Source: Lysobacteraceae bacterium (GTDB lineage Bacteria > Pseudomonadota > Gammaproteobacteria > Xanthomonadales > Xanthomonadaceae). Taken from it: a stretch of DNA of 63,943 nucleotides. The translations under genes and the position numbers were made by a program. The notes under the pieces are model-generated. The model was given only the letters and a program-made list of their open reading frames with translations. It was not told where the DNA came from and did not search any database. Within the stretch, counting starts at the first letter, position 1. Every line of letters begins with the position of its first letter. This document shows positions 19,114 through 28,607 of this stretch, piece by piece. The DNA is taken from assembly GCA_030681035.1 (NCBI GenBank), contig JAUXUI010000019.1:1-63943 (forward strand), given 5' to 3'.

Positions 19114-22100
19114 TCACGGCGTGTCTGCGCTTACCGGCTCTGCTGCGGACTTTGCAGCAAACCGCCGGCCATGCCACAGGTAGTACATCACCGGTATCAG
19201 CAGCATCGACACAATCGGCGCAGTAATCATGCCGCCCACCATCGGCGCTGCGATACGCCGCATCACATCCGAACCACTGCCCTCACCCAGCATGATCGGC
19301 AACAGGCCAGCCACCACCACTGCGGCCGTCATGGCCTTGGGGCGCACCCGCATCACCGCACCTTCGATCACCGCCGCCAACAGCCCGGCGCGATCAGTCG
19401 GCTGGTTGCGCAGTTGCGACTCGCGCAGGTACACCAGCATCACCACCCCGAACTCGGCAGCAACGCCGGCAAGCGCGATAAGGCCCACGCCGACCGCCAC
19501 CGACATCTGATAATCCAGCAGGTACAACAGCCAGAACCCGCCGACCAGCGACAGCGGCACCGCCACCATCACCATCAAGGCCTCGCTGACACTGCGCAAG
19601 CCCATGAACAGCAGCAGGAACAGGCCGATGACCGTGATCGGGATAATCACCGCCATGCGCTGCTCGGCACGCTGCATGAACTGGTAGTGCCCAACCCAGG
19701 TCCAGGAATAGCCCGCCGGCAGCTTCAGTTGCTCGGCGAGTGCAGCTTGAGCGGTACCGACATAGCCGCCGATGTCGTCGTCTTTGGCGGTGATGTACAC
19801 CCAGCCGTTGACCCGCGCATCTTCGCTCTTGATCATGTCCGGGCCATCGACAATCTGTACATTGGCCACGTCACCCAACTGCACCTGGATGTCATCGGTA
19901 GCCACCAACGGCAGACCACGCAATTTCGTCAGCGAGTCGCGAAACTCCTCGGGGTAGCGAAGATTGACCGGGTAACGTTCGCGTCCCTCGATGGTGCGGG
20001 TGACGTCCTTGCCGCCGATCGCGATCGCTGCTGCGTTCTGAATTTCGGCGATGCTCAGCCCATAGTGTTCAGCGGCACGGCGATCGATGTCGATATCGAT
20101 GTAACGGCCACTGGACGTGCGATCAGAGAACACGGTACGGGTATTTTCAAGGCCGCCCAGAATGCGCTCGATGTCCAGGCCAATACGCTCGATCACCTGG
20201 TTATCGGCGCCCGCGATCTTGATGCCGATGGGCGTATTGATGCCGGTGGATTGCATGTCGATGCGCGCGCGAATCGGCATCAGCCAGGCATTGTTGAGGC
20301 CTGGTATGCGCACTACATCATCAAGCTCGCGCTTGATGTCGTCCATGTCCATTCCCGGCCGCCACTGCTCGCGCGGCTTGAGCCGGATTGTCGATTCAAT
20401 CATCGCCAGCGGCGCGGGATCGGTCGCGGTATCGGCGCGCCCCACCTTGCCAAATACGCTATCCACTTCGGGTACCGTCTTGATCAAGCGATCCACCTGC
20501 TGCAACAACTGGCGCGCCTTGCCCACCGAAATGCCCGGCGGTGCCGAGGGCATGTACAACAAATCGCCCTCATCCAGATCGGGCATGAACTCGCGCCCGA
20601 GGTTAGCCCAAGGCCATATCGCCGACAGTACCAAAACACCGCCCAAGGCCAAAGTGAGCCACGGTGCAGCCATTGCCCGGCGAATGAGCGGCATATAGGT
20701 ATCGATCAGCCAGCGATTGATCGGGTTGGCCTGCTCGGGGCGTATCTTGCCACGCACCAGATACGACACCAGCACCGGCAGCAAAGTGACCGACAGGCCG
20801 GCTGCCGCAGCCATGGCATAGGTCTTGGTGTACGCCAATGGCGCGAACAAACGCAACTCTTGCCCCTCCAGCGCAAACACCGGCAAGAAGCTCAGGGTGA
20901 TGATCAGCAGCGAGAAAAACAACGCAGGGCCGACTTCAACCAAAGCGCGCTCGATTGCCTGCAACCGCCCACTGGCGTTATCGCCCAGACGCTCCAGATG
21001 TTTATGCACATTTTCAATCATCACGATGGCGGCATCGACCATGGTGCCGATGGCAATGGCGATGCCCCCCAAGGACATGACATTGGCATTGATACCTTGC
21101 ACGCGGATCACCAGAAAGGCCGTAAGGATGCCCACTGGCAAGGTCAGCAGAATCACCAGCGACGAGCGGAAGTGGTACAAAAACAGCGCACACACTGCGA
21201 TGACAACGATGAACTCTTCAATCAATCGCGTTTTCAACGTATCAACGGTACGCTCGATCAATGCCGAGCGGTCGTAGGTTTCCACCAGCTCGATGCCATC
21301 GGGAAGTCCCGCCTTCAATGTGTCCAGCTTGGCGCGCACGGCGGTGATCACATCGCGTGCATTGCTGCCAGCACGCATCACCACGATGCCACCGGTCACT
21401 TCGCCCTCGCCATTGAGGTCGGCGATGCCACGGCGTGCAGCCGGGCCGATGCGTATTTCCTGCGCCAAATCGAATAGCGGCACGTTGGTCAGCGAAACAC
21501 GGCTGCGCTGCACGTCAACACTGATCAGGCCGATATCCTCCAGTGAGCGGATATAGCCGCGCAGGCGCACCATGTATTCGGCCTCGGCCATTTCCACAGC
21601 GCCGCCACCCGACTCCTGATTGGCGTCCTTGATCGCTTGCTCGACCCGATCCAGAGTGACGTAATAACCGCGCAATCGATCCGGATCCATCACGATCTGA
21701 TATTGCTTGACCATGCCGCCCACGCTGGCGACTTCGGCAACGCCCGGCACCGCCTCCAGCTCGAACTTCAAAAACCAGTCTTGCAGCGAACGCAGCTGCG
21801 CCAGATCGTGTTGCCCGGTGCGATCAACCAGTGCGTACTGATACACCCAGCCCACACCGGTGGCATCCGGGCCGATGCTTGGCACCGCATCGGGCGGCAA
21901 TTCCTTGGCGGCAGAGTTGAGGTATTCCAGCACCCGGGAGCGCGCCCAGTACAAGTCGGTGCCATCGGCAAAAATGACATAGATGTAGGAATCACCAAAA
22001 AACGAATAACCACGCACGGCTACTGCGCCGGGCACCGCCAGCATTGCTGTGGATAGCGGATACGTCACCTGGTCTTCGATCACCTGCGGCGCCTGGCCGG

Positions 22101-22266
22101 GCATGCTGACGCGGATGGTTACCTGCACATCGGTCAAATCAGGGATGGCATCAAGCGGCACCGTGCGCATGGAAAACAATCCGGCCAAGGCCAGAATTGC
22201 CGCCAGCAACAGCACCAGCAATCGATTACCCAGCGACCAGCGAATCAGTTTTTCGATCACAAGCAT
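19114..22266 (-). CDS. cusA: Heavy-metal RND efflux transporter, CusA type
   Basis: 1050 residues, the inner-membrane proton-driven pump of a CusCBA-type Cu(I)/Ag(I) exporter. The two RND repeats are clear, with 12 membrane helices. TM4 carries the HME-type motif GTMVDAAIVMIENVHKHLE. The periplasmic segment MPIRARIDMQSTGINTPIGI contains one of the methionines of the CusA metal site. Further methionines occur in GREFMPDLDEGDLLYMP. This favours copper/silver over the CzcA zinc/cobalt group. It follows cusB by 63 bases on the same strand. No outer-membrane CusC gene is visible in the window. Confidence 0.93.
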   Translation of the reverse strand: MLVIEKLIRWSLGNRLLVLLLAAILALAGLFSMRTVPLDAIPDLTDVQVTIRVSMPGQAPQVIEDQVTYPLSTAMLAVPGAVAVRGYSFFGDSYIYVIFADGTDLYWARSRVLEYLNSAAKELPPDAVPSIGPDATGVGWVYQYALVDRTGQHDLAQLRSLQDWFLKFELEAVPGVAEVASVGGMVKQYQIVMDPDRLRGYYVTLDRVEQAIKDANQESGGGAVEMAEAEYMVRLRGYIRSLEDIGLISVDVQRSRVSLTNVPLFDLAQEIRIGPAARRGIADLNGEGEVTGGIVVMRAGSNARDVITAVRAKLDTLKAGLPDGIELVETYDRSALIERTVDTLKTRLIEEFIVVIAVCALFLYHFRSSLVILLTLPVGILTAFLVIRVQGINANVMSLGGIAIAIGTMVDAAIVMIENVHKHLERLGDNASGRLQAIERALVEVGPALFFSLLIITLSFLPVFALEGQELRLFAPLAYTKTYAMAAAAGLSVTLLPVLVSYLVRGKIRPEQANPINRWLIDTYMPLIRRAMAAPWLTLALGGVLVLSAIWPWANLGREFMPDLDEGDLLYMPSAPPGISVGKARQLLQQVDRLIKTVPEVDSVFGKVGRADTATDPAPLAMIESTIRLKPREQWRPGMDMDDIKRELDDVVRIPGLNNAWLMPIRARIDMQSTGINTPIGIKIAGADNQVIERIGLDIERILGGLENTRTVFSDRTSSGRYIDIDIDRRAAEHYGLSIAEIQNAAAIAIGGKDVTRTIEGRERYPVNLRYPEEFRDSLTKLRGLPLVATDDIQVQLGDVANVQIVDGPDMIKSEDARVNGWVYITAKDDDIGGYVGTAQAALAEQLKLPAGYSWTWVGHYQFMQRAEQRMAVIIPITVIGLFLLLFMGLRSVSEALMVMVAVPLSLVGGFWLLYLLDYQMSVAVGVGLIALAGVAAEFGVVMLVYLRESQLRNQPTDRAGLLAAVIEGAVMRVRPKAMTAAVVVAGLLPIMLGEGSGSDVMRRIAAPMVGGMITAPIVSMLLIPVMYYLWHGRRFAAKSAAEPVSADTP

Positions 22267-22329
22267 TCACTCACTACGTGATGCGGGCAGGCGCAAGGCG
22301 CACACCCACAGGAACCTGTAACGACTTGA

Positions 22330-23670
22330 TCAATGGCTATGCGATGGCGCACTGATGCGCGCCAAACCGGCCAGGCGATTGCTTTCCGAGTCGAGCAGAA
22401 ACTGCCCGGAAACCACCACGGTTTCATCGCCTTTGAGGCCAGAGATAATCACGATGCGGTCGCCGATTTCCTCACCCAACCTGACCGCCACGGGTACAAA
22501 GCCACCATCATCGCGGCGTAAAACAACACGTGGGCCCGCCGCGGTTCGTATCACCGACTCAGCCGGCACACTGATCGCATCAGACAGCAACTCGCCCTTG
22601 ATCTGCACTTCCGAGAACATACCCTGCGTCAACCCTTCCTCGCCGGTATCAAAGCGAAGACGTACCTCAAGAGTGCGCGTGGTATAGCCCACGGGCGGTT
22701 CGACGCGGGTGATGCGTCCGGCAAACACGGTCTCGGGAAACAATTTGACACGCATTTCGGCCTCTTGCCCGTCGCGTACCCATCCCCATTGCGTCTCGTA
22801 GATTTCGGCAATCACCTCGATAGCGCGTGAGTTGGTGCCAAGGCTGTAGATCATCATGCCGTCAGTCACTGCCATGCCCACCTCGCCGCGGCGGATGAAC
22901 ACAAAGCCATCCTGCGGCGCATACACCTGCGCCGGCAACCTGGGTTCAGCGCCGCCCTGCAATTGGGCGATCTGGCCGGCATCAAGGCCATGCTCGCTCA
23001 AACGCGACACCAGGCTCAGCGCCTCGTCGCGACGGCCGCCAGTCATTGCCGTCTGGTACTCCGCTTGCAACGCAAACAATTCATCCGAGCCAATGCTGAA
23101 CAGCAGTTCGCCACTACTCACACGGTCGCCTTCCTTCTTCTCGGACAACGACAGCAACGTGCCAGCGGTTGGTGGCGAAAGGTTGCGCCGGGACGTTGGA
23201 TCGATACGCGAGATTTTGCCGACGGTACGTATCTGCCGACGCAGATCACCACGCACCACTTTTGCCAGCCGCACGCTGAGGTTGTTGCGCACCGCAGAAT
23301 CAATCTGGATCGCCGCGCCAGTAGCCTGGTGCTCGGCAAGCTGCGGGTCGTGACCGTGTGCAGTATCGGGCGAGTCCGTCGTGCGCTTGGCAACGGCCTG
23401 TTTGACCAGGTCCATGCCGCAGATCGGACATTCCCCTTCGTGATCGGACACGATATGCGAGTGCATCGGGCATACGTAGGACGCTTCATCGGCGTCGCCC
23501 AACGTCAGATTCCCGAGCGGCGCTGCCGGTGGCATCGCAGAATCGGCCGCCAGCACCGCCGCCGGGCCGGGTCGCTCGCGCGAATGCACGTCGGAGCGGT
23601 CATACACGCCGGCCAGATACGCGACCAACGCCACCAACGCGCATAGCGCGGTGATTTTCATCGAATTCAT
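22330..23670 (-). CDS. cusB: Heavy-metal efflux periplasmic adaptor, CusB type
   Basis: 446 residues from the ATG at 23670 (MNSMKITALCALVALVAYLAG), with GGGAG four bases upstream; ATG 23661 is an alternative. The N-terminal signal anchor is followed by a heavy-metal-binding domain at about residues 65-90 (YVCPMHSHIVSDHEGECPIC then GMDL). Then comes a barrel-sandwich/lipoyl and beta-barrel adaptor fold (PTAGTLLSLSEKKEGDRVSS, LPAQVYAPQDGFVFIRRGEV). It links CusA to an outer-membrane channel and can hand over metal. The CPMH/CPICGM motif fits copper or silver. It is the first gene of cusB-cusA. Confidence 0.92.
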   Translation of the reverse strand: MNSMKITALCALVALVAYLAGVYDRSDVHSRERPGPAAVLAADSAMPPAAPLGNLTLGDADEASYVCPMHSHIVSDHEGECPICGMDLVKQAVAKRTTDSPDTAHGHDPQLAEHQATGAAIQIDSAVRNNLSVRLAKVVRGDLRRQIRTVGKISRIDPTSRRNLSPPTAGTLLSLSEKKEGDRVSSGELLFSIGSDELFALQAEYQTAMTGGRRDEALSLVSRLSEHGLDAGQIAQLQGGAEPRLPAQVYAPQDGFVFIRRGEVGMAVTDGMMIYSLGTNSRAIEVIAEIYETQWGWVRDGQEAEMRVKLFPETVFAGRITRVEPPVGYTTRTLEVRLRFDTGEEGLTQGMFSEVQIKGELLSDAISVPAESVIRTAAGPRVVLRRDDGGFVPVAVRLGEEIGDRIVIISGLKGDETVVVSGQFLLDSESNRLAGLARISAPSHSH

Positions 23671-23690
23671 TGCACTCCCCCATCGCAACA

Positions 23691-23716
23691 TGCCCACCCG
23701 GAATGCCCACCCGGAA
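23691..23716. repeat. 13-bp direct repeat upstream of cusB
   Basis: TGCCCACCCGGAA occurs twice in tandem (23691-23703 and 23704-23716), 20-45 bases upstream of the cusB start. It may be a binding site or a simple duplication. Confidence 0.6.
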
Positions 23717-23839
23717 TCATGATCGCTGAGGGTACACGTAACAAGAGGCATATTGCCGCAACCAATGCTACACAAACGCCGTGCATTGTGCCGGCAGCGA
23801 ACACCGACGGCGCGGATATTCATTGCGATGCCTCGCCCA

Positions 23840-23908
23840 GTCGCCCACAGGGTGGGCTCCTACAGTGAGCGCCACCGCGATTTTGCAGGAGCCCACCCTG
23901 TGGGCGAC
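23840..23908. repeat. GTAG-type REP inverted pair
   Basis: GTCGCCCACAGGGTGGGCTC plus CTAC at 23840-23863, and its inverse at 23885-23908, separated by about 21 bases. Same family as 15687-15807. The 361-base interval between cusB and the exported protein gene holds this pair, a 13-bp direct repeat and a terminator, but no gene. Confidence 0.8.
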
Positions 23909-23980
23909 CTGCGCGAAGGAACGCCATCGGCCTCAGACTGGCACTCGGCATGGCCGCGCCAATCCACAAGCCAGAAACGA

Positions 23981-24010
23981 CGCAGCCCCTCCGTTGCCGG
24001 AGGGGCTGCG
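23981..24010 (-). terminator. Hairpin after the exported protein gene
   Basis: CGCAGCCCCTCCG, loop TTGC, CGGAGGGGCTGCG: thirteen pairs, about 20 bases past the stop at 24032. The minus-strand tail (TCGTTTC) is only modestly T-rich. Confidence 0.7.
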
Positions 24011-24031
24011 AATTACCGCTGTATTACCTAA

Positions 24032-25960
24032 TCAATGCAGCGAGAACACCGCCACATCATGGTGGAACGGGTCGAACTGGTACATGCGCAAGCGCATGCT
24101 CGGCTCGTGGTTCAACTTGATCGCAACATCCAGCGAACCGAGCTGTCCACCCTGCGCCGGCATGACCATGGTGAACGCACCGACCGGCGGACCGGCATTG
24201 AGCCAGTAGTGCGTGCGACCGAAGGTGAAGAAGCAACCCGAGCCCAACTGCAGGCTGGAGTTGATGTCCGGGCTGCGCGGATCCGCTTCCAGATGCTCGT
24301 CGGTGCCGCCACGATCCAACGGGAAAATCGCTTCGCCCGTATCTTCGTCAATGACTGTTGTCGGATCGGTGAACTGGAACTGGTTTTCCCAACCGCGAGT
24401 GCCGCCAAAGTCGACGTTCACATACATGTGCGGGAAGTGGTCGGCGTTGAGCAGTTTGACGTTGAACTCAAAACCACGGGTGTTCCAGTCAACCAGGGTA
24501 TTTTCCATCGTACCCTTGAAGCTCTCCGCACCCAAGCCACTGCCTTCGCCAGACACGTTGCGCGGCGACTCACCGTAGATGGTGTTGTTGACGTAGAGCA
24601 TGGTCAGGTTGGCATCGGGATCGACCTCGACGCCGCGCGGCAGCTTGCGCCGAGTCAGCTGTTCGAGATAGGTCTCACGCAGGTCTGCCACCAGCGGCGC
24701 GGCCTCATCGGGATCGTAGTTACGATCCTTGAGCATGGTCTGCAGCTCACGCAGCAGATTCCACATCCGCTTGGCCGGGGCCACATCGCCGATCATGCCG
24801 ATCGCTTTTTCCTTGGCAGCCTGGTTCTTGCGCGGATTGGCACCAAACACCTGCGCTTCCATTTCCCACAATGTGGTGCGACGGGGGGCACCGAACGCGT
24901 CGACCGGGAAAATTTTGGTCGAGTTCTCCAGCACCTGCACCCGCGGCGGGTGAATACGCCAACCCCAGTGATAAGCCAAGCTCCAATTCTTGCCGTAGGA
25001 CTGCTTGACCTTGACGGTGTAGCGCGTGCCTTCCTTGAGCATCGGGAAGAACGACGTATCCATCGCGATACCGGCGCTCGAAGCACGAACCGGAAGCGGC
25101 GTGCTTTGATTGTCGTTATCGAAATACATCACGAATGGCGAGAAATCCTCGATACCGTTCTTGAGGATATTGACGTGGTACGTGATGGTAAACGGCACAT
25201 TCAGTACCAGCGACGGGTCGATCATCGCCGTGTCGGACTCGATGTTTTCACCAAAATACACCAGGTTAACATCGACATTGCCGCCAACGACTCGCTTCGT
25301 CCTGGGATCATAGATCGGCTGCACCACCTTGCGCTTGAGCGGACCGTTGTAGTGCAGCAACGGCATCCCCTCGTAGGCACGATTCGGCAAAGTCTGCACG
25401 TGCAGCTTGTTGCCCTCCAAGATGTCGATCGCGTTCTGCACGTAGATACGACGCAACTCCAGACGACGCACCTCACCCGAGCGGAAGAAGCGCTCGATCG
25501 CCTCGATCTGCACCAGCAGATCGGAGTTCGGTGAATCGCGACGAATCGACTTCACCTTTACCGGACCGTCATGCAGGTTGTACTTACCATCTTCAGTAGA
25601 CGGCAAAGTGTTGGGCATTTCGGTGCCATCGGGCAGACGGTAATTCTCGTACACCGTCGGCAAGAAGTTGGAACCGGGTGCATCGGTGAAGATATTGCTC
25701 GGTTCGAAAATCGGGTTTTCCGGCGTGGTGATGATGAAGGCCGTCGCCGGCAGATTCGGGTCTGCCGGTATCCGGACGTTACAGTTGTTTACCGGTTTCG
25801 GTTGTGCCTGCGGATGTTGCCCCGTCCCTACTGCGGGCTCCTCGTTATCGCATCTGCTGGGTGGAAACGTTGTCTGTGCCATCACGCTGACCGAGGCGGA
25901 AAGCCCCAGCACCAGCGCGGCGGCCAGTGTTCTTGCCAAAGTCGCTTGTATTTTACGCAT
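24032..25960 (-). CDS. Exported protein of unknown function, next to multicopper oxidase
   Basis: 642 residues from the ATG at 25960 with GGAGG upstream. A Sec signal peptide is clear (MRKIQATLARTLAAALVLGL, Ala-rich, cleavage near SVMAQ). The rest is soluble, rich in Asn, Asp and Pro, and has no lipobox. I do not recognise the family. Visible segments include HWGWRIHPPRVQVLENSTKI, a Lys/Arg helix-rich middle (about 370-450), and a His-rich C-terminus (LNADHFPHMYVNVDFGG, FDPFHHDVAVFSLH). These could bind metal, which is a guess. It follows the SCO-like gene by 88 bases and is the third gene of the oxidase cluster. Confidence 0.85.
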   Translation of the reverse strand: MRKIQATLARTLAAALVLGLSASVSVMAQTTFPPSRCDNEEPAVGTGQHPQAQPKPVNNCNVRIPADPNLPATAFIITTPENPIFEPSNIFTDAPGSNFLPTVYENYRLPDGTEMPNTLPSTEDGKYNLHDGPVKVKSIRRDSPNSDLLVQIEAIERFFRSGEVRRLELRRIYVQNAIDILEGNKLHVQTLPNRAYEGMPLLHYNGPLKRKVVQPIYDPRTKRVVGGNVDVNLVYFGENIESDTAMIDPSLVLNVPFTITYHVNILKNGIEDFSPFVMYFDNDNQSTPLPVRASSAGIAMDTSFFPMLKEGTRYTVKVKQSYGKNWSLAYHWGWRIHPPRVQVLENSTKIFPVDAFGAPRRTTLWEMEAQVFGANPRKNQAAKEKAIGMIGDVAPAKRMWNLLRELQTMLKDRNYDPDEAAPLVADLRETYLEQLTRRKLPRGVEVDPDANLTMLYVNNTIYGESPRNVSGEGSGLGAESFKGTMENTLVDWNTRGFEFNVKLLNADHFPHMYVNVDFGGTRGWENQFQFTDPTTVIDEDTGEAIFPLDRGGTDEHLEADPRSPDINSSLQLGSGCFFTFGRTHYWLNAGPPVGAFTMVMPAQGGQLGSLDVAIKLNHEPSMRLRMYQFDPFHHDVAVFSLH

Positions 25961-26048
25961 TGTCTTTAACCCCCTCCGTTGTCGAGCCAGCGCGAGCTGC
26001 CCGCACAATGGATGATTGTTTGCAGGTCATGGGATAGCACGCTCGCGC

Positions 26049-26696
26049 TCAGGCGATCGTGCTGCGCATGTCGATCAGGAATGGCTTGTGATGCTTGCCC
26101 GTGCTGAGCAGCCCCACCGCTTCGGCGATGAAAATCGGCTGCACGCGCGAGGGCTTGGTCAGCCATCGGCCGGTACGCTGGTTGCCTACCCAGGTAAGGC
26201 CGTGGATGGAGCCCATCACATTGAATGCCATCAGGATCTTGCGGATGGATGCCGGATCACCGTTGAGGAACTGCCAGCGAGCGCCCTTGGCAGCGGCGTA
26301 CTGCTTCAGGGCTTCGGCGGTGTCCACCTCGGGCTTGGTGGTGACTGTGTAGATGTGTACGTCATCACCCAGGCGATCACCCAGCATTTCCTGCACTTTC
26401 ACCATATTGTCGATGATCGGGTAAGCCTGCTCACCGTCAATCGACGCAAAGTTCAGCAACACCAGTTTGTTCTGAATCAGGTTCTCGTAGAACCAGAACT
26501 TTTCACCGTTTTGATCTTGTACCAGCACCTGTGGAAAACGCTTGGCCAGCTTGCTGTCGGCCGGGCGCTCGCACGCCAGCAACATCGGGTTGCTCGGGTC
26601 GGCGACGACCGGTGTTTTTGCTGCGGCATTGGCAGCCAACGCGAGCGCGGGTACTCCCAAGCCCAATGCCTTTACAACATTTCTTCTGCTGTTCAT
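26049..26696 (-). CDS. SCO1/SenC-like thioredoxin-fold protein lacking the CxxxC pair
   Basis: 215 residues from the ATG at 26696 with AAGGAG upstream. The N-terminus has a Tat-like signal (SRRNVVKALGLGVPALALAA). The segments VLVQDQNGEKFWFY, LVLLNFAS and IYTVTTKPEVDTAEALKQYA align by eye with SCO proteins, which deliver copper to oxidases. The place of the usual CxxxCP copper ligands reads FASIDGEQAYP, with no cysteine. A His pair (GKHHKPFLID) sits where SCO has its distal His. The only cysteine is near residue 42. So copper binding in the usual way is unlikely. It lies 48 bases after the multicopper oxidase on the same strand. Confidence 0.75.
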   Translation of the reverse strand: MNSRRNVVKALGLGVPALALAANAAAKTPVVADPSNPMLLACERPADSKLAKRFPQVLVQDQNGEKFWFYENLIQNKLVLLNFASIDGEQAYPIIDNMVKVQEMLGDRLGDDVHIYTVTTKPEVDTAEALKQYAAAKGARWQFLNGDPASIRKILMAFNVMGSIHGLTWVGNQRTGRWLTKPSRVQPIFIAEAVGLLSTGKHHKPFLIDMRSTIA

Positions 26697-26744
26697 TTCA
26701 AACTCCTTGCATATCGGATCGTGAATTGCGCGAGTGCTGAGTGA

Positions 26745-28469
26745 TCAGGGAACAATTTCCCAGGTCAACATCATCGCGTTGTCCTCATGCGTGTTGTTAT
26801 GGCAATGGATGGGATAGCGGCTGAGGAAGTCGCTGAAGCGATAGAACACGCGAACGTCGTCGCCTGGCCCGATCGTGAACACGTCCTTGCGCGATTTGCC
26901 CACACCGGTCGGCGGACGGCCATTCCAGGTGAGGATTTGCGCTTCTTCAAAGTGAACGTGTACCGGATGCGCCCAAGTGGCACCAGCGTTGCGGAAGCGC
27001 CAGATTTCGGCAGTGCCCTGCTTGGGATAGGCTGAGGTGATGGTCGGATCCATGAACTGGCCGTTGACCGTCCACAAGCCCATGTCGTGATCGAACACCC
27101 ACTCGCGCTCGGCAACCACTTCACCGAGGTCGATATCCGGCAGCGCACGCAGGAAGTCGGGCACGCGGCTGTTGTCCACGGTGTTGACGTCCTTGACGCG
27201 AATCTGCATCACTGGTACGCGATCAGGGCCTTCCAGACGGCGCCCGGTGGGGCCCTGGCCGTTGATCTGCTCCATCAAGTTCAGCACGTTGATGGACTTG
27301 CCACGGAAGCCGGAGAAATCGACGATGGTGTCGATACGGTTGGCCGGGCCGACAACGATGGTGGTGGTGTCAACCGGCTCTTCCAGCAAGTTGCCGTCGT
27401 TGGCAATCGACAGGAAGCCGATCGGGGTCTCAGTGCTGACCGGACGGGTCGCACCGCCGCCACTGACATGCTCGAAGAACGCCAGTTCGTAGAAACGCGA
27501 CGGGCCGCCATCGAGCCAGCGCAGACGATACTTGCGCGGTTCGACTTCAAGGGTCGGGAACGCCTTGCGGTTGACCGTGATGACATCGCCGAGGTGACCA
27601 TCGGTGTTGAACACGTTGTAGGTCGGCTGGCCATCGGCGGTGAAGCGCACATCGTGCAGGATGAAGTACAGATCGTACTCACCGTAGCCACCCGGCAGGC
27701 GCAGCGCGCTTTCGTTGGTATCGTTCTCGTCACCCGAGTCGATGTGATCGTAGAAGATCGCCATGCCCGACAGACCCGCGTACACGTTGGTCGCGGTGAA
27801 GTCGATCATGTGATCGTGGTACCACAGGCTGCCCAGCGCTTCACGCTCGTCATGGCGTGCGTAGATCATCGCGTAATGGTGATCCCAGAACTCGCCCGGC
27901 TCCATGAAATCCATCGGGAAGCCATCGCTCTCGCTGCCGACGTGGGCATTGTGCAAATGCGTGGTCGTTGCCGGGTAGCCGAACTCCTGAATCTTGGCGT
28001 CTTCGGCGTGCGGCAGGTTGTTGAAGCGGCGCATGAACACCGGCTCGCCATAGCGCGCAACCAACGTGTTGCCTGGCATTGCGTTGTCGAACATCCAGCC
28101 CAGCGAACCCTTCTTGCCTTCGGTCAGCTGATCCATATCCGGGTGATAGGTCCAGTAGCCTTCGGTTTCCTGCTGTATGTAATGCTTGACCGGCGGAAAC
28201 TCGTTGAAGCGCTGGTGACGGAAGCGGCCGTTGTTCGGGCCGGGGCTGAACAGTGACGGATCAACTTCCACCATCGGCGGTGGAATGTAGACACTCTGAT
28301 TGAAGTAGCCGACTTGTGGACTAAGCGGCTCTGTTTCCGGGGTGATTAAACCCTCGGGCCTGCACAACTGCGCCTGTGCTACGCGCGGCAGCATGCTGCC
28401 GCCGAATATGGCGGGCGTTGTTGCCAACGCTGCAGCGCCGCCTTTAAGTACGTCTCTTCTCTTGGCCAT
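26745..28469 (-). CDS. Tat-exported multicopper oxidase (CotA / phenoxazinone synthase / bilirubin oxidase-like)
   Basis: 574 residues from the ATG at 28469 with AGGAG upstream. A twin-arginine signal MAKRRDVLKGG and Ala-rich stretch end near residue 34. All copper motifs are present: HLHNAH (171-176), WYHDH (217-221), HPVHVH (501-506), and HCHNNTHEDNAMM (555-567) with Cys556 and axial Met566 as type 1 ligands. The HCHxxxHEDxxMM ending and HLHxxH place it in the CotA/BOD group rather than CopA or CueO. Substrate is unknown; phenols, metals (Mn, Cu) or bilirubin-like compounds are possible. First gene of a cluster with an SCO-like and an unknown exported protein. Confidence 0.93.
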   Translation of the reverse strand: MAKRRDVLKGGAAALATTPAIFGGSMLPRVAQAQLCRPEGLITPETEPLSPQVGYFNQSVYIPPPMVEVDPSLFSPGPNNGRFRHQRFNEFPPVKHYIQQETEGYWTYHPDMDQLTEGKKGSLGWMFDNAMPGNTLVARYGEPVFMRRFNNLPHAEDAKIQEFGYPATTTHLHNAHVGSESDGFPMDFMEPGEFWDHHYAMIYARHDEREALGSLWYHDHMIDFTATNVYAGLSGMAIFYDHIDSGDENDTNESALRLPGGYGEYDLYFILHDVRFTADGQPTYNVFNTDGHLGDVITVNRKAFPTLEVEPRKYRLRWLDGGPSRFYELAFFEHVSGGGATRPVSTETPIGFLSIANDGNLLEEPVDTTTIVVGPANRIDTIVDFSGFRGKSINVLNLMEQINGQGPTGRRLEGPDRVPVMQIRVKDVNTVDNSRVPDFLRALPDIDLGEVVAEREWVFDHDMGLWTVNGQFMDPTITSAYPKQGTAEIWRFRNAGATWAHPVHVHFEEAQILTWNGRPPTGVGKSRKDVFTIGPGDDVRVFYRFSDFLSRYPIHCHNNTHEDNAMMLTWEIVP

Positions 28470-28607
28470 TGATCCCGTGCTCCTGTACCGCCGGACATTG
28501 ATGCCGGTTCCAGGTGGCGGACGGTTGCCAACACTTGCCCACGTTGGCCGCACGCTTGGCGATACGGCCGTTGTGGGAAGCATTGGTTGACCGATGCTGC
28601 GAAAACT

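Noticed and set aside
19171-21477. Long open reading frame of 768 codons on the plus strand
   Set aside because: It is opposite cusA, His/Gln/Arg-rich, with no membrane helices or known motifs.
26745-28469. Assignment as CopA or CueO copper-resistance oxidase
   Set aside because: The HCHxxxHEDxxMM end and HLHNAH motif fit the CotA/bilirubin oxidase group, and the Met-rich region of CopA/CueO is missing.
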